Notes under the pieces: model-generated
What the model was told of the DNA's origin: nothing
What the model saw: only the letters and a program-made list of their open reading frames with translations
Database searches by the model: none
Made by a program: the position numbers and the translations under genes
In this document: piece by piece, positions 1 through 12,324 of the stretch
How the letters are laid out: each line of letters begins with the position of its first letter
Position numbering within the stretch: position 1 is the stretch's first letter
NCBI GenBank assembly: GCA_027943335.1
Contig: BSBK01008844.1
Coordinates: 381,001 to 445,000 of the forward strand
Direction: 5' to 3'
DNA from: Chamaecyparis obtusa
Taxonomy: Eukaryota; Streptophyta; Pinopsida; Cupressales; Cupressaceae
DNA: 64,000 nucleotides

Positions 1-793
1 TTAAGTTAAGGGATTATTTTGTTTATCAAAATAATGACTTAACTAATTAGGGATGACATCCTATATCTTAACCCTAAGGCACCATATAATGAATTTATGT
101 TTGGAGAAGAGTATGATGTATTATAAGCCGACATGAAGTTATTTTGTAATAGCTTGTATATAAGTAAGAATATTGTAATGCGAAGAATGATGAAAGTTGT
201 ATGAAGTATATAACAGTTGTAAGAAGTTGATATATGATATGTATGATGTGAAATTGCAAATTGTAAAGAAGCAAGTATTGTGTAGCAGAGCAAAGAGCCT
301 AAAAAGCTAGATTAGAATAATAAAGTTATACGACAACAGTAAAAGGTTTTTGTATCTTACATTCTATCTAAAGTTATCATTGTACATTGCATGTTTGGGT
401 AGTGGTCTCATCTTGAAAACATATTTTTTTTGTAATAGAAACTCCTAACATGGTAGAGGCTTCTAACAAGGCCAAAGTCCTTTAACTAGGACAAAGACAC
501 TATATGTATGTAATAGACTCCTAACAGGGTCAACATCCTTAACCGAATACTTTTGATTAGTGGATCAGTTGTGGGTATCATCCCCACTAGGGTTTTCCCT
601 TGGCTAGGGTTTCCTCGAGAAAAAAACATGGTGTTATGAGTTCATTCATTTTATTTTTATGCTTGTTATTCAGTTTACTTAGGTTAGTTTCTTATGCAAG
701 CTACAAGTTAATTTCATATATCCATAATTGGGAAAAAGTAAAAGTTTGTGAAATACTGATTCACCCCCCTCTCTATATTTTCTATTTCTAACA
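1..793 (+). repeat. Diverged Copia-like LTR, 5' end outside the window
   Basis: This stretch resembles, in diverged form, the LTR of element B read on its own coding strand. Shared landmarks in the same order are a block near 505-530 (actcctaacagggtcaa), the block at 565-600 (cccactagggttttcc) and the C-rich end near 760 (gattcacccccctctc). It ends in CTAACA at 793, and a TGGTATCA primer-binding core follows at 802-809. The 5' end is not seen and no second LTR is present. It is either a truncated element or an old one cut off by element A, which starts at 859. Short ORFs here are not conserved and look random. Confidence 0.5.
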
Positions 794-801
794 AGACCAG
801 G

Positions 802-809
802 TGGTATCA
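802..809 (+). other. Primer-binding-site remnant (initiator Met-tRNA type)
   Basis: TGGTATCA lies 8 bases after the LTR end. The usual plant Copia site is TGGTATCAGAGC directly after the LTR, so this copy has a small insertion and has lost its 3' half. Confidence 0.35.
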
Positions 810-858
810 TTCCTCGTCCAGGTTTTTCTACCTCAGCCTCTACCTTCTCTATAATTTG

Positions 859-1903
859 TGTTATCATTGATGAAGGAGAATGTTGTTTTGGGTTGTCATT
901 GATGTCAATACACTATTGCTGATATTTTTGTTTGATATTATGATATGCAATTAATAATATTTTTCTATGTGTCTCTTTGCACAAATGATTAGGGTTATGG
1001 ATTTTGGACAACATGTTCTAGTATCTACGAGATATCTATCTTTAGGTTTTCATGAGTTTTTAAGCTCTAGATAGTACCCATTATTGATTTGGTAATTTTG
1101 TCTACCTATTACTATGTGTCTCTGTAACATGACAGTTGGTTGTTTCTCTACACTTTTTCACATGAATATTTTTTATTCCACAAATTTGGGATAGGACTAA
1201 GGATTGGATGAAATGTGTAAAATTAAGTGGACATGATATTGAATAATGTTTTTGTCAATTTATGGAAGCTAACATGGGATGTATTTTGAAATGAAATGTG
1301 TAACAATCTACCTCAACCGATAGTTTGGCCCTACCGCATTTAGTCAACATGAACTAAGCTTGAACTCCATATATATACATGAACATCCATGCATTGAAGT
1401 AGACAATAAAAAATAATAAGGAATAATAAAAGGGTGTGAACTAATGTGTGAAGACAAGAGGATATAAGTATTTCATAGATTTGGTGCAAATGGTTGTGCG
1501 AGTGGAAAAATAATGTTGAAGTATTTCATTTCTGTACTACAAGGGAACTGATCTCAACATACATCAGATGTATTTGTAATAGTTCATTCTTATATTCTCT
1601 TTTGTTTGTGAACCTCTTTTCTTCTTTGGGTGGTGAGATCTCTAGCAATGTGTTGTGTAGTGAGAATTGTAATATTATATAGCTAGCTCCACTACATTGA
1701 GAGAAAATACTCTTTGTCATTTTTCCCATTTGGGTTTTCCATGATAAATATTTGGTGTCTCGTGTGTTCTATGATTTTTGTGCATACATGTTTTATATTT
1801 TTGTAATTAAGGATAAAAGTTGGTGGAACTAATTAACAATAACATAAATGTTAAGATTTTATAGAACACTAATTCACCCCCCTCTCAATCTTTTGATTAT
1901 TCA
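859..1903 (+). repeat. 5' LTR of element A
   Basis: It starts TGTTATCATTGATG and matches 5820 onward through landmarks such as gggttgtcattgatgtcaa, gattagggttatg, cccatttgggttttcc and ggataaaagttggtgg. It ends in a C-rich stretch (cacccccctctc, near 1876) and ...TTCA. The primer site follows at 1909. Confidence 0.65.
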
Positions 1904-1908
1904 ATAAT

Positions 1909-1926
1909 TGGTATCATAGTTGTGGT
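1909..1926 (+). other. Primer-binding site of element A
   Basis: TGGTATCA followed by TAGTTGTGG just after the LTR. It is the decayed form of the initiator Met-tRNA site TGGTATCAGAGC. Confidence 0.5.
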
Positions 1927-1977
1927 CCCTTATTTCATCTTAACCACCTGAGATATATCTTGGAAGGTTGAACAAAA

Positions 1978-3070
1978 TGACTTCTATGCAAACACTAATG
2001 AAAATCTTAATGATGGTGAATTTCTAATTGTACTTGGTGATCTTGAAAATGTGGAAAGTGAAAACAAGAATCTGAAAGAAAACATAAAGGAAGTAGATGA
2101 ATGTGTCAAAAGGTTGAGATATCAAATCAAGAAGTTTAAAGAAAGGCACATGAAAGTCAACAAGGAGTTAAAGAAATCAAAGGAAATAATTACATATCTA
2201 AAACTAAGAGTTGAAGAAAGAAAGAAATTTAAAGAATGCCTAAATGGAATAATCAAACAAAAGACAAAAATATGTACAAAGTTTGAATATAAAGCAGTAA
2301 ATATGAAATTAGGAGACAAAAAAAAGTGAGTAATCTAAAGCTTGACAAAATTATGGCAGCTCAATGGACTATGCAAGACAAAGGAGGATTAGGATTTGAG
2401 ACTAGAGAATGTTTAGTTCAAATCACAAAAGGAAAAGACAAACAAAAGGAAACTGAAGCATAATAGAGAAATGAAGAGACAACAAAAGGAAAAAATATCT
2501 AAATTTTGAAGAACTTGGCAAGGAAACCTCTAATCAGACAAAAAATGCTCAAAGGTACCCATATTTATGTGGTTATTATTTTTTCTATAATAAGTTTGGA
2601 CATAAGGCTTTAGAATATAGAAGTAAGATAAAATAAAAACACACAATGCTTTGTTTGCAAGAATCTTGGTCATAAGGTTAGTATTTGTATAAGTTAAATG
2701 AATGGGCAGAACATACCCTTTTATGGATATAGTCAACTATGCAATGTGATATTGCTATCAGGTTTCAACTGTGTAATTTTTTTTATAGTCAAATTCATTT
2801 ACCCGTATTTTATCTTTTCACAATTTGACTTTTTGTGGAAACTATCTCCTACTTATCAACTATGCAACAAATTTGGACATAAATATTATCAATTTAGATC
2901 TAGGATGGCTATAAGAAATTTAGAATAGAGGAACATTAAGTATTTTAGTTGTAAATAGAATGGACGCATTGCCAAATATTGTATAAACAAGAATCATAAC
3001 CTTAATGCATTAACAATACAGAATGAGCCTACAAAGAAGATTGATATAGAAGAAGTCAGAATGTAAATGA
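1978..3070 (+). pseudogene. Gag relic of element A: coiled coil plus several CCHC knuckles
   Basis: The longest open piece (about 2040-2329) is a Lys/Glu-rich helix with coiled-coil character (KNLKENIKEVDECVKRL, continuing through KELKKSKEIITYLKL). Further on, other frames give repeated zinc-knuckle remnants: YNKFGHKALEY near 2590, CFVCKNLGHKVSIC near 2655, LCNKFGHKYYQF near 2865 and CK.NGRIAKYC near 2955. The same order, coiled coil then several knuckles, occurs in element B at 15684-16730. Ordinary Copia Gag carries one CCHC knuckle. The protein would have been a nucleocapsid packaging element RNA. Stops and frameshifts are numerous, so no product is expected. Confidence 0.6.
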
Positions 3071-3589
3071 ACAAGATATGGAGAAAGAGAGAAGTATACA
3101 CATCAAATAAAGCGACTACACATAGCTCCAGTGTAGTAATCACCTCTAAAAAATGAGTCATAACTTTCTTTCGCTCAGGGGGAGCTAAAAGAAAGATCCA
3201 TTTCCCCTGCCAAAGAAGGTAATGTTATCATTACAACATGATATATTTTATGAGACAATAAAATGAAGCTATCAAAGAAATTGGCAACAAAAAATATTCT
3301 ATTGCAAAAATTTGTGGAAAAAGTAAAGGTCATTGTAAAAATAGAAAAAGTGTTTTTAGCAACTTTTTGGATGTTCTGAGGGTTTTGGTGGAAAAACCAT
3401 AAGCACATTTAAAGCCGAAAGCAACATATTTTTTTAATCTTTAATCTCACTTCAATGAATCAGAAAATTATAAAGTACGAAGGAAGCTAAAGAAATAAAT
3501 GGTGAAAGATATGAATTCCATAAGAATTGTGAGTTATAATGATGAATCTCTTCCAAATTTGAAATTTTTTTAATGAAAGAACCAACTAG

Positions 3590-5540
3590 GGTTTCGTCAG
3601 AAGGTGAATTTTTGGTATTACCAAATAGGTTTATCTATGTTGAAGACATCTAAAAGTGTATGAAGTTAAATTTGAAGAGTATGACAATGATAAGCTGATA
3701 AATCTTAAGAACTTGCAATTAAGAGACAAAATTCAAAAAAAAAAAAATAAGGGTTTGGACACATGGAGTGAATTTCTAATAATAATTGACAAAGAAATAA
3801 TCAAAATCATATTGAGAAGAATAAATGACAATCATATTTGGATTGATAAGCCCTACTGGATAACTAGAGTTGCAATCCAAGTGGTATCAAGTGTATGCTC
3901 AATCGGTTCAGTACCTATCATGAAATCAGATAAGAGCAATTAAGTCATAGAATTAACCAACATAATAGGAGATCAAAGAGAATTGTAGATTGATACCATA
4001 GTTGATCCTCTAATTAAATATGTATCTTATGGTATAACCTAGAAAATTTATTTCCAAATAGGTAAGGTTCCACTTTAACAATTGAAGTGTATGTTGCACA
4101 TCAAATAATGAAAAAAGGTAATGACTTGGATTTGTGTGAATTTTTGAGACTACAATTGTTGCATAATCTTATGTTAACAAAGAAGGGAGGATATGCTTTT
4201 TGTTTTGGGTCTCTGGAAATCTACCTAGTATTTTACTTTATGAACTCACTCCCACTGAAGGATAATGTTGCATGGAGTCTTGAATAGTGCTCATAGGGAG
4301 ACAAATCTATCATCACTTGAATACATTGGACAATAATATTTATGCATGTAGAAAATACTTTATTGAATTGTAGAAACAACTTACTATTGGATATAGGATT
4401 CCAATAGATTGTTTGAAAATGTACAAAGACAACATCACTTTCCTATGGACACAAACCATTGCTTCTTGGAAGAAATTTTGCCCAAATTTTTTTGACTGAA
4501 ATAACTTGGTTATGAAATAACAATGGAGGAATGTGTACTAAATACAAAAGAACTTATCAAGTGCTCCATAGAACTAACAGAGGATAAGTTTGGAACATTT
4601 GAATAATTTATTAGAACTATTGCATTGATAAGCACTACTCTAGAAGAACTTGCCTTTGGAAATAAATGATATAGAAAATCAGTGATGTCCCCTCCACCTT
4701 TGAAACAAGATAGAAGAGAAAATTGAAAGTAAAAAGGATATTGCAGTTATTACAGACCTAGATGAGCCTAAACTGACTGAGAAAGACACTGAACAAAAAA
4801 AGTAATTTTCTTAAACAAAAGTAATTCTATAAGGAAGAAAAATAAGATGTAATCAAGGAAGATTCTGAAGATTCATATGAGGATCCATTTGAAGTAGAAA
4901 AGATCTTGACAATACTTTGAGAGGAACATAACATCAAGAAAATGGGTGACATATATTTCTCAAGACCATTGTATGATCAAGTTATAATTAAGGAATCTCT
5001 TATCACTCATATGGTCTAGAACAAATTTATTCCATACAAAATTGTGAGATTGGTTCTAGATGTCCTATTTGGACATGTAAATGAGTTTTTATCCAGGAAT
5101 TCTATAGAGGAAAATTTGTTGAAAAATATTAGAAAAATATATGTCTCAACTTGAGAGGAGTTGAATTATTATATCAAGGGAATAAGAATTTGCATCAGTG
5201 ATATGGCCAACATATACAAATATTGCCTTAGATGGTATGAGGCAACCAAAAAGCATAAGGAAAAGATGGACTCTATTGAGTCGGAGCTAAACTAGTGAGA
5301 ACGTTCATTTAACATACTTGTAGACAAGGATGATACATAGAGAAGAAGAGTAAATGTGATCCAATCCAATCTGATTAAAATAAAAAGGGGTAGAGATGAC
5401 CTTGCCAGTACCTTCTGGAAAGTCAAAGTAATTATAGAATCCATATTGGAACATTATCTTAGTATGGTGGATGATGCAGAAAAAGAAGAATTAAACATGT
5501 CTATTCCACATGATCTCTGCAGTGTCCTTTACCTCTAGCA
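3590..5540 (+). pseudogene. Unknown second ORF of element A, in the place of pol
   Basis: Open pieces at 3656-3943, 4087-4287 and 5356-5538 belong to one decayed gene. Two segments match element B. IIKIILRRINDNHIWID (near 3790-3850) corresponds to WIKILLSRIHDDFF in B (near 14840). LCEFLRLQLLHNL then FCFGSLEIYLVFYFMNSLP (near 4130-4255) corresponds to LCEILCTQLLDNI then FRFGSIIIYMYFHIVGK in B (near 14430-14530). No RT, integrase or protease motif is visible. I believe proteins of this kind occur widely as uncharacterised ORFs of plant retrotransposon derivatives, but that is from memory, and I know no function. The gene ends shortly before the purine tract at 5804. Confidence 0.55.
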
Positions 5541-5803
5541 TAATGTAATTCTTTGAGTTTCATATTACTAAATTTCATCAACCACTATAAAATCTATCAT
5601 CTGGAACCTACAAGAAAATGAAGTTTTCTTTTGGTATCTTTCTAATGCACTTTTTCCTTGATGGAAAAGGGGAAGACTAAAGAAGAAAATGAGAAACAAT
5701 TGAAGAAAAGAAAAGAAAGGATATCATGTTAAGGTGGAGTTTTGTTGTTGGTAATCATGATGTAAGTTTTAGCATTTTGATTTTTTGAATATTTCCATCA
5801 ACG

Positions 5804-5819
5804 AAAAGGGTGGGGAGAT
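5804..5819 (+). other. Polypurine tract of element A
   Basis: AAAAGGGTGGGGAGAT lies immediately before the 3' LTR. It is the expected plus-strand primer position. Confidence 0.6.
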
Positions 5820-6838
5820 TATTTTCATTGATGAAGGTGAATGTTTTTTTGGGTTGTCATTGATGTCAACAAACTATTGTTGATATTATGTTATACATTC
5901 TAAGATGCAGTTAATAGTATTTTTCTCTACATCTCTTTGCAAAAATGATTAGGGTTATGTTTTTTGGACAACATGTAATATCTCTAAGATACCTATCTTT
6001 ACGTTTTCATGAGTTTTGAAGCTTCTAACAATTCATACTATTGATCATGTAACTCTATCTATAGATTAGTATGTCTCTTTGGAATGTGATAGTTGGTTTT
6101 TTTCTTTGTACTTTTTTACATGAACATTTTTATTCCACAAATTTGGAACATGACCAAGGACTGAACAAAGCATGTAAAATCAAGTGGACATGATATTGAA
6201 AAATGTTTTGGCTGGTGTGCAAAAGCTAACATGGGATGTATTTTAAAATAAAATGTGTAATGGTCTACCTCAATGGACAATTTGGTCCTACCATGTTTAC
6301 TCGACATGAACTAAGCCTAGAATCCATATATATACATGTACATCCATGTGTTGAAGAAGACATACAACAAGAATAAGGAATAATAAAAAGGGTGTGAAGT
6401 AATGTGCGAAGAAAAGAAGATATAAGTTTATTACAACTTTGGTGCATAAGCAGCTGCGATCAAGAAAAAGACTGATGAAGTATTTCATTTATGTACTACA
6501 GGGTGATTGATCTTAGCATACAAAATATGAATGTGTAACATTTCATTCTTATATTCTCTTTGGTAGTGAGCCTCTTTTCTTCTTTGGGAATTGATCCCTT
6601 TGAAGGTATGTCATGCAGTGAGAATTGTAATATGATATAAATAGTTATGCAATATTGAGAGCTAGCACTCTCTGTGTTTTTTCCCATTTGGGTTTTCCAT
6701 GATAAAAATTTGGCGTCTCATGTGTTCTATGATTTTTGTGTTTACATATTTTATCTTGATGTAATTAAGGATCAAAGTAAGTTAGTGGAAGTGATTAAAA
6801 ATATCACGAAGGTTAATATTTTATAAAATACTGATACA
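5820..6838 (+). repeat. 3' LTR of element A
   Basis: It matches 859-1903 from TATTTTCATTGATGAAGG to ATACTGATACA. The final C-rich block of the 5' LTR is missing, so the last 20-30 bases appear deleted. Confidence 0.6.
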
Positions 6839-7499
6839 ATTATATTATTGTTGTGAGTTATTTTACATGGCACATGCATTTCTATTTTCTCTCTAAGGGG
6901 ATTGTCTATAACCTCGATCATTCCTTTTATTTTCATTGCAATTATGACTATGACAACCTTGGTGCATGATAAGTGTTGCAAAGAGAGTTTGTAACCTCTC
7001 GAAAATATTGATTTATTGAGCATGCAATATAAATCTGCAAAATGTAATGTATTTCTTGATGTTGAATAAAAATTTCTTTGTGTGTGTGTGAAAACATTTT
7101 TATTTTTTGTTACAATTTTATGTGTGTTTGTATTTATTCTTTGTGCTACATATTCTACAATTAGTACTAGAGCATGAGGAGAAGAGCTTGGGCATGGGAT
7201 TGTTGAAGCCAGTTAATATTGTTGGGTGAGATTAAGTGATCACATAAAGTTTCAAGGTTGTTCAATGCTTAAGAAGTTAGATATTTTTGTTATTGTAGAG
7301 ATAAAACTCTACACACTAAAAAATGGTCAATGCCCATTGCCCCCCCTTTTTAACACACTTTCTATATTGTGTGTTTGATCTTTATCATTCACTAATGTCA
7401 TATCATTTTTAGTTAATGAAACATCAAAATTTATTCAATTAATTACTAACATTTCTCTTGATTCACATCATATTCTATTAATCTGACTTAATTAACCAC

Positions 7500-7690
7500 A
7501 TTCAAAATCATTTCAAAACCTTTTCAATATCATCAAAATCATTTCAAAACATTTTCAATGTCATCAAAATCATTTCAAACCTTATAAAACTCAATTCAAA
7601 TTCATATCAAAGTCATCAAAACCCTTTCAAACTATATCAAAATCATTTCAAAATGTTTCAAAACCTTACAAATCCTTATCAAACTCATCC
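7500..7690 (+). repeat. Imperfect short tandem array
   Basis: About seven degenerate copies of a 25-30 base unit built on ATCAAAATCATTTCAAAAC, with spacing varied by small indels. There is no coding capacity. Confidence 0.55.
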
Positions 7691-10681
7691 AAAATCAGTT
7701 AATTAGCCCTTCTTAGGGATAAATAACCCTTAATTTTCCACAAACGCTAAGTCTTGATTAATAAATATACTTTCTTTATCCCTTTCCTGAGTTTGACAAT
7801 TAATTAATTTGACATTAATTAATTAGCTAATTCATATTTATGGGATTTTATAAAGTTCTAAATACTAATTACTAATTTGTGAGGAATAAATAATTTTCTA
7901 AATTAAATATTTCCTCACTTTTCCGTATGGGATGCAATCCCTATTTAATAGCTTCCACTCCCTCTTTTCTAGCCTCCAATCTTACACCTTTTGTTTTACA
8001 CTCTTATGCCTTCCTAATTAATTACCCATTCATTTGGCCAATTTCCAAATGAGCTTTTACTCATTTTTTACACAATTCCATTTGCAACTTGGAATTTGTG
8101 ATAGTTTATGACATTTTGCCAATTGTAACTCAAATTGCTGATTTGGATATTTTACCCACAAAACTCTACAAATTGGGCTCAATTTCTATTCATTTCCTAA
8201 TCGCTATCTTTCGAATCTTCTCATTATCATGCCAAATTGCATTTATTGAGTGTATAGAGTCATCATGGGAGCTACATCAAGCTTTTGGAGAAGCAAGAAA
8301 GGAATTGGATCATCTTGAATGGAGTTTGTTTGTTTGAGTTGATTTCAATCTTTTATGCTTTCCTTAACAACTTTAATGTTAGGATAGGTTTTTTTTGCTT
8401 GTATTCTTTTGAGGTTTAGTGGTTTCCTTTGCATGCAAATTTCCCCTTTTCCTCTCTTACAAAAACATGAATGAAAAATATTGAGAGAATGAAAAGATTC
8501 ATAGATTCTTTTTTTCAAGTAGCTGCCCAAATCTTAATTGTCAATGTCACAACCAAAATTATTTGGATCTTTTTGTTAATCAACTAAAAGAATTCACCCG
8601 TTCATGATTAAGGTGATTAAAGAGAGTTGAGGATTGATAAGAACCATAAATAAAAGGGTCATAGCCTCTTATAAAGTGTCTGCCACTTGAATAAAAAAAG
8701 GAGTTAGATCTCAACTTGAAAGAACTCGACCAATTATACCTATAATGTTGATTGAGGTAAATAGATGGTAGTTTTGTAAGAAATTTGATAGGCACATTCT
8801 TATTCAAAGTCTTATTTCTATAAGGAGATTGAAGGTTTTAGGTAAAAGGTCATTTCCAAGGAGTTAGGAAAGCTTATAAGATATATACATAAATAAGAAG
8901 CCATAGAATATAGATTTGCAACTATTAAGGGTTTGTGATTGCAAGTGAAAAGTTGCAGAAATAAGGGCTTAAAGTCACCATTAAAGGAAAAATCATAGAT
9001 AGTTAAAGATAAATAAAACCCATTGGTGTTGAGGATATCCCACTCACAAAGGTTCTAACTATTATAATCTCATTCAATCAGGTATCCCAATCTATATAAA
9101 TAGCACAATAGATTGATTTAGCATTTATGGTTTAACATTTACATTTAGGGTGGAAACAGTTCTTTCCACTTATGCTTAAAAAAATTCATTCTAGACACAT
9201 GTCTATTGAGAACGATATGTACACCATATCTCCTTCACCTTATTTTGTTCACTTTTGGCTATGTTTTATCTTTTAATGGTTAGTTTATGTATTTTTAGTT
9301 GGAGGTCATTGAGACCTTCTATGGTCACATCTTTTTATAGCTTCCTCTAGGATTGTGCTTTAACCTAGTAGGGACTTAGAATCAAGTATGTGTAGAAGTA
9401 AAAATCTTCCATCCAAAGATACTTTTATGTCTTTTTTGTAATTCAAAATTAAACATTCAATTTTTTGTTTATTTAGTGCAGCTTTTATAGCTTGCAAAAC
9501 AAAATTAAACCTTTGGTCATATGCCCTAATTAACTCATTCTACATTTGTACCAATTCTCTCATTTTCTTGAAACTTATGATAAGTTTGGATGGAGTATCC
9601 AAATTTACTAATAAGTCATACCTAACCTCATCCCAATAGCTATTATGTTAAGGATAGGTCTTCATATACTAGTCTAGTTAATCTCTTGTTAAAGAAAACA
9701 CAAAGTTTAATAATCCCTTTTATCTTCTTGTACATATTTTATATCCTATATAGACTCTAATAGGAATACATGGTCTATGGATTTGGTAGTGTCTTGGTAG
9801 AAAAATAGTATCGTCATCGAGGCTTCTATTTTATATAATTTCTTCTCTATTTTAGGTTTCTAGATTTGGGAATGTTTTTTTTCTCCTTTTAAATAATTTG
9901 GACTATCAAAGGGTTCTTCTCTCTTCCTTTATCTCTCTTCAATTTAATATCAAAGAAATAATTTAAAAATAACTCCTTCAAATAGTTCATCTTTCACTTA
10001 TTATTCTTCTATTTTTTTAGGTATCTCTTTCACTAAAATTCTCCTACACTTATATGGTTGTGGGGATGGATCTTGGTTAGGGGGTTGTGACTACTCAAAC
10101 CAATATTTCATCTTTATATTTGTAAGTAATTTTTTTTATGAATAGGTGTTTCCATTGATAATAAGTAAAGTTATACTATTCACAAACAAGGTATGGTTAT
10201 ATGGGATCACCCCTCAAGAATTAGATGAGCAAATTTCAAAAAAGTAAAATTAACATAGTCACCACCTAGAAATAGAAACATCACATAAAAATCGCTAAGA
10301 GGCTAGAGTAGTGGTCATTGGTGGAGGAGGATCTTTATCATCCTTATCACCATATACATCAGTGGGGTTGGTCCTTTTTATTTCTCCTTCCTAGCTAGAG
10401 AGATGGCCAAGGCCAATCATGAGAGTCATTTGGAAGAGCTCAACCAATTGTTGTTGCCACTGGTGTTTGGCGAACTAAAGCCACCACCTATAGAAGGTCA
10501 TGAAACTCATGTGACCCTAGAATCTTAGACTCCACATGGTGGATAGATGGAGAACTACCTTTGAAAATCCCTCCTACTAGTAGATTGGTAATGAGGATCC
10601 TAGGAACCAAGAGTTTGTGAGTGGCAAGTGAAGTAGCTATGACCGCACCACCATCTACAAGGTGGAGAGTGCTCATGGGAA

Positions 10682-10686
10682 GAAAA
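10682..10686. other. TSD of element B, left copy
   Basis: GAAAA, matched by GAAAA at 17908-17912 on the other flank. Five bases is the usual length for Copia and Gypsy integrases. Confidence 0.8.
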
Positions 10687-11801
10687 TGTTAAGAATGGGA
10701 ACACTGAGAGGGGGGGTGAATTAGTGTTCTACAATTAATGTTTTTCTACTTCTTGAAACTTAACACAGTTACTTAAATACTAAAATGAATAGCAAAGCAT
10801 ATAAATCAATCAACAATAACACATAACACAAGATATGTTTACGGGGAAACCTTGGCCAGAGGATAACCCTGGTGGGAATTAGTACCCATGAATAATTGCA
10901 CTAGTCTTATGAACTTTCTAGAGTTCATTTGCCCTGTTAGGAGTAGTCATTACAATGTTGAGTACAATGACTCTTTTAGGAGTCTGGAAGAACAAAACCT
11001 GTTAGGGGTAGATGGCACACTTCTGGAGCACACTTCTCAATGAAGAAGGCTACAACCTCCTGAGAATCAGATACACAATATATCTAGAAGGGTGAACTAT
11101 TTCTTTGACACTACTGTCTGATCAGTTCCTTTTGTGTGTTGATGCTTTAACCTCTTGTAAAGCTTTATTCTATAGTGACTGTAATATTATGCTCTTCTAT
11201 ATACTTTGCATGCTTCTACTCTTCTTTTTATTACTTTCTATTTTTCTCAAATATAAAAGTGCATGTCATATATATACATGCCAAATAGGCACAACCAAAA
11301 CTTAATACTGTGTCGACCTAAAACCTAACACACACAATGCTTCCAATATAATTGGCTCAAGTGTGTTTACATACAATGATAATAAAATGTTTACATTACT
11401 ATTACAATAGGTGCATAGCCATTACAAAATGAAATGATACACGCTAAACACAAAGCATTATGTCGGCTCCATGCTCTGCTCTGCTCTATTGTTAAACTGC
11501 TAGTGTTACTTAGACTTGTTGTAACTTATCGATACTATCATATCTGACCATGCGTTCTTAGACTAAGAATTATAATATATTCATAAGCTTATATCCAAGG
11601 GTGCATACTATAACTCGATCATAAACACATGCATCGATGCTCTGATCATTAGGTACATTGTTGTCTGCAGTGTCTTCCATACTTAGCTAAAATATGAACT
11701 TCAAAGCTTGTGCGTTGACTATCAAAACTCCATATGACTTTGTTGCCATAATGACAACACAAAACTAGTCATATAATCTCAATAAAGTCAACCTGCCAAC
11801 A
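10687..11801 (-). repeat. 3' LTR of element B
   Basis: 1,115 bp, starting TGTTGGCAGGTTGACTTT on the minus strand and ending CATTCTTAACA. Near its end lies an inverted repeat, GAACACT/AGTGTTC, around a C-rich loop (10700-10734). It is direct-repeat partner of 16783-17907. Confidence 0.85.
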
Positions 11802-11817
11802 ATCTCCTCCTTTGTCA
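11802..11817 (-). other. Polypurine tract of element B
   Basis: Minus strand GACAAAGGAGGAGAT directly precedes the TGTTGG start of the 3' LTR. Confidence 0.75.
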
Positions 11818-12324
11818 TTAATGCCAACAAAGGAATATGGTGAAGTTGCTAAAATTTGACTTACACAAAACTGTTATCATATAACTTATGCTTTTATACA
11901 TAATGTACATCATATATTATCTATCTCCTTTATACTGTATACACTACTCCCCCTTATACATTAATGACAAAGGTTCTCAAAAAAGGAAATATCTAAGTGC
12001 TTACATGGTGAATACATCTGGATATGCAATATGAAGGTTCTTGATTTCTTGCTACCAAAATACCTTGAGTGCATCAACAGTTTGAAGATGGGAGCATAAT
12101 GCATATGTAAGCTTCTCCATCTTTTCGAGATCCATGCAAGGGCCTTGATCATATGTAATAATTGTTGCATATATATGCTTGATGTTCTGATTCAGTACAT
12201 CTAGTGAGGGCGCTAGTGTATTTCTCAACTATGCTTGTCTAGCCATTATCATTGCAATATCTTTCTACGCTTTCTCTATTTTGTCTATTTGTCCTTGATA
12301 AACATTATTGCACATATTTATGTC

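Larger units (their letters stand above)
859..6838 (+). mobile_element. Element A: old non-autonomous Copia-like LTR retrotransposon
   Basis: Two direct repeats of about 1 kb (859-1903 and 5820-6838) flank an internal region with a Met-tRNA primer site, a gag relic with several zinc knuckles, an unknown second ORF and a purine tract just before the 3' LTR. I see no protease, integrase, RT or RNase H. The layout matches element B at 10687-17907, and the two share homologous proteins in the same order, so this is a family plan and not a chance deletion. The LTRs differ by many substitutions and small indels, and every reading frame is broken, so the insertion is old. No clear TSD remains. Confidence 0.7.
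6839..10686. other. Anonymous AT-rich stretch, no gene recognised
   Basis: At 7158 the string attagtactagagc looks like a heavily mutated Met-tRNA primer site, so another dead LTR element may start there. At 7500-7690 there is an imperfect array of atcaaaatcatttcaaaac. ORFs of 60-80 residues at 8089-8337 (+), 8580-8807 (-) and 10488-10676 (-) show no family resemblance I can name. The last 500 bases are richer in GC and may be an older coding or element relic interrupted by element B. Confidence 0.4.

Noticed and set aside
8089..8807. ORFs of 60-82 codons as small host genes
   Set aside because: No start context, homologous motif or partner exons. Length is within chance for AT-rich DNA.
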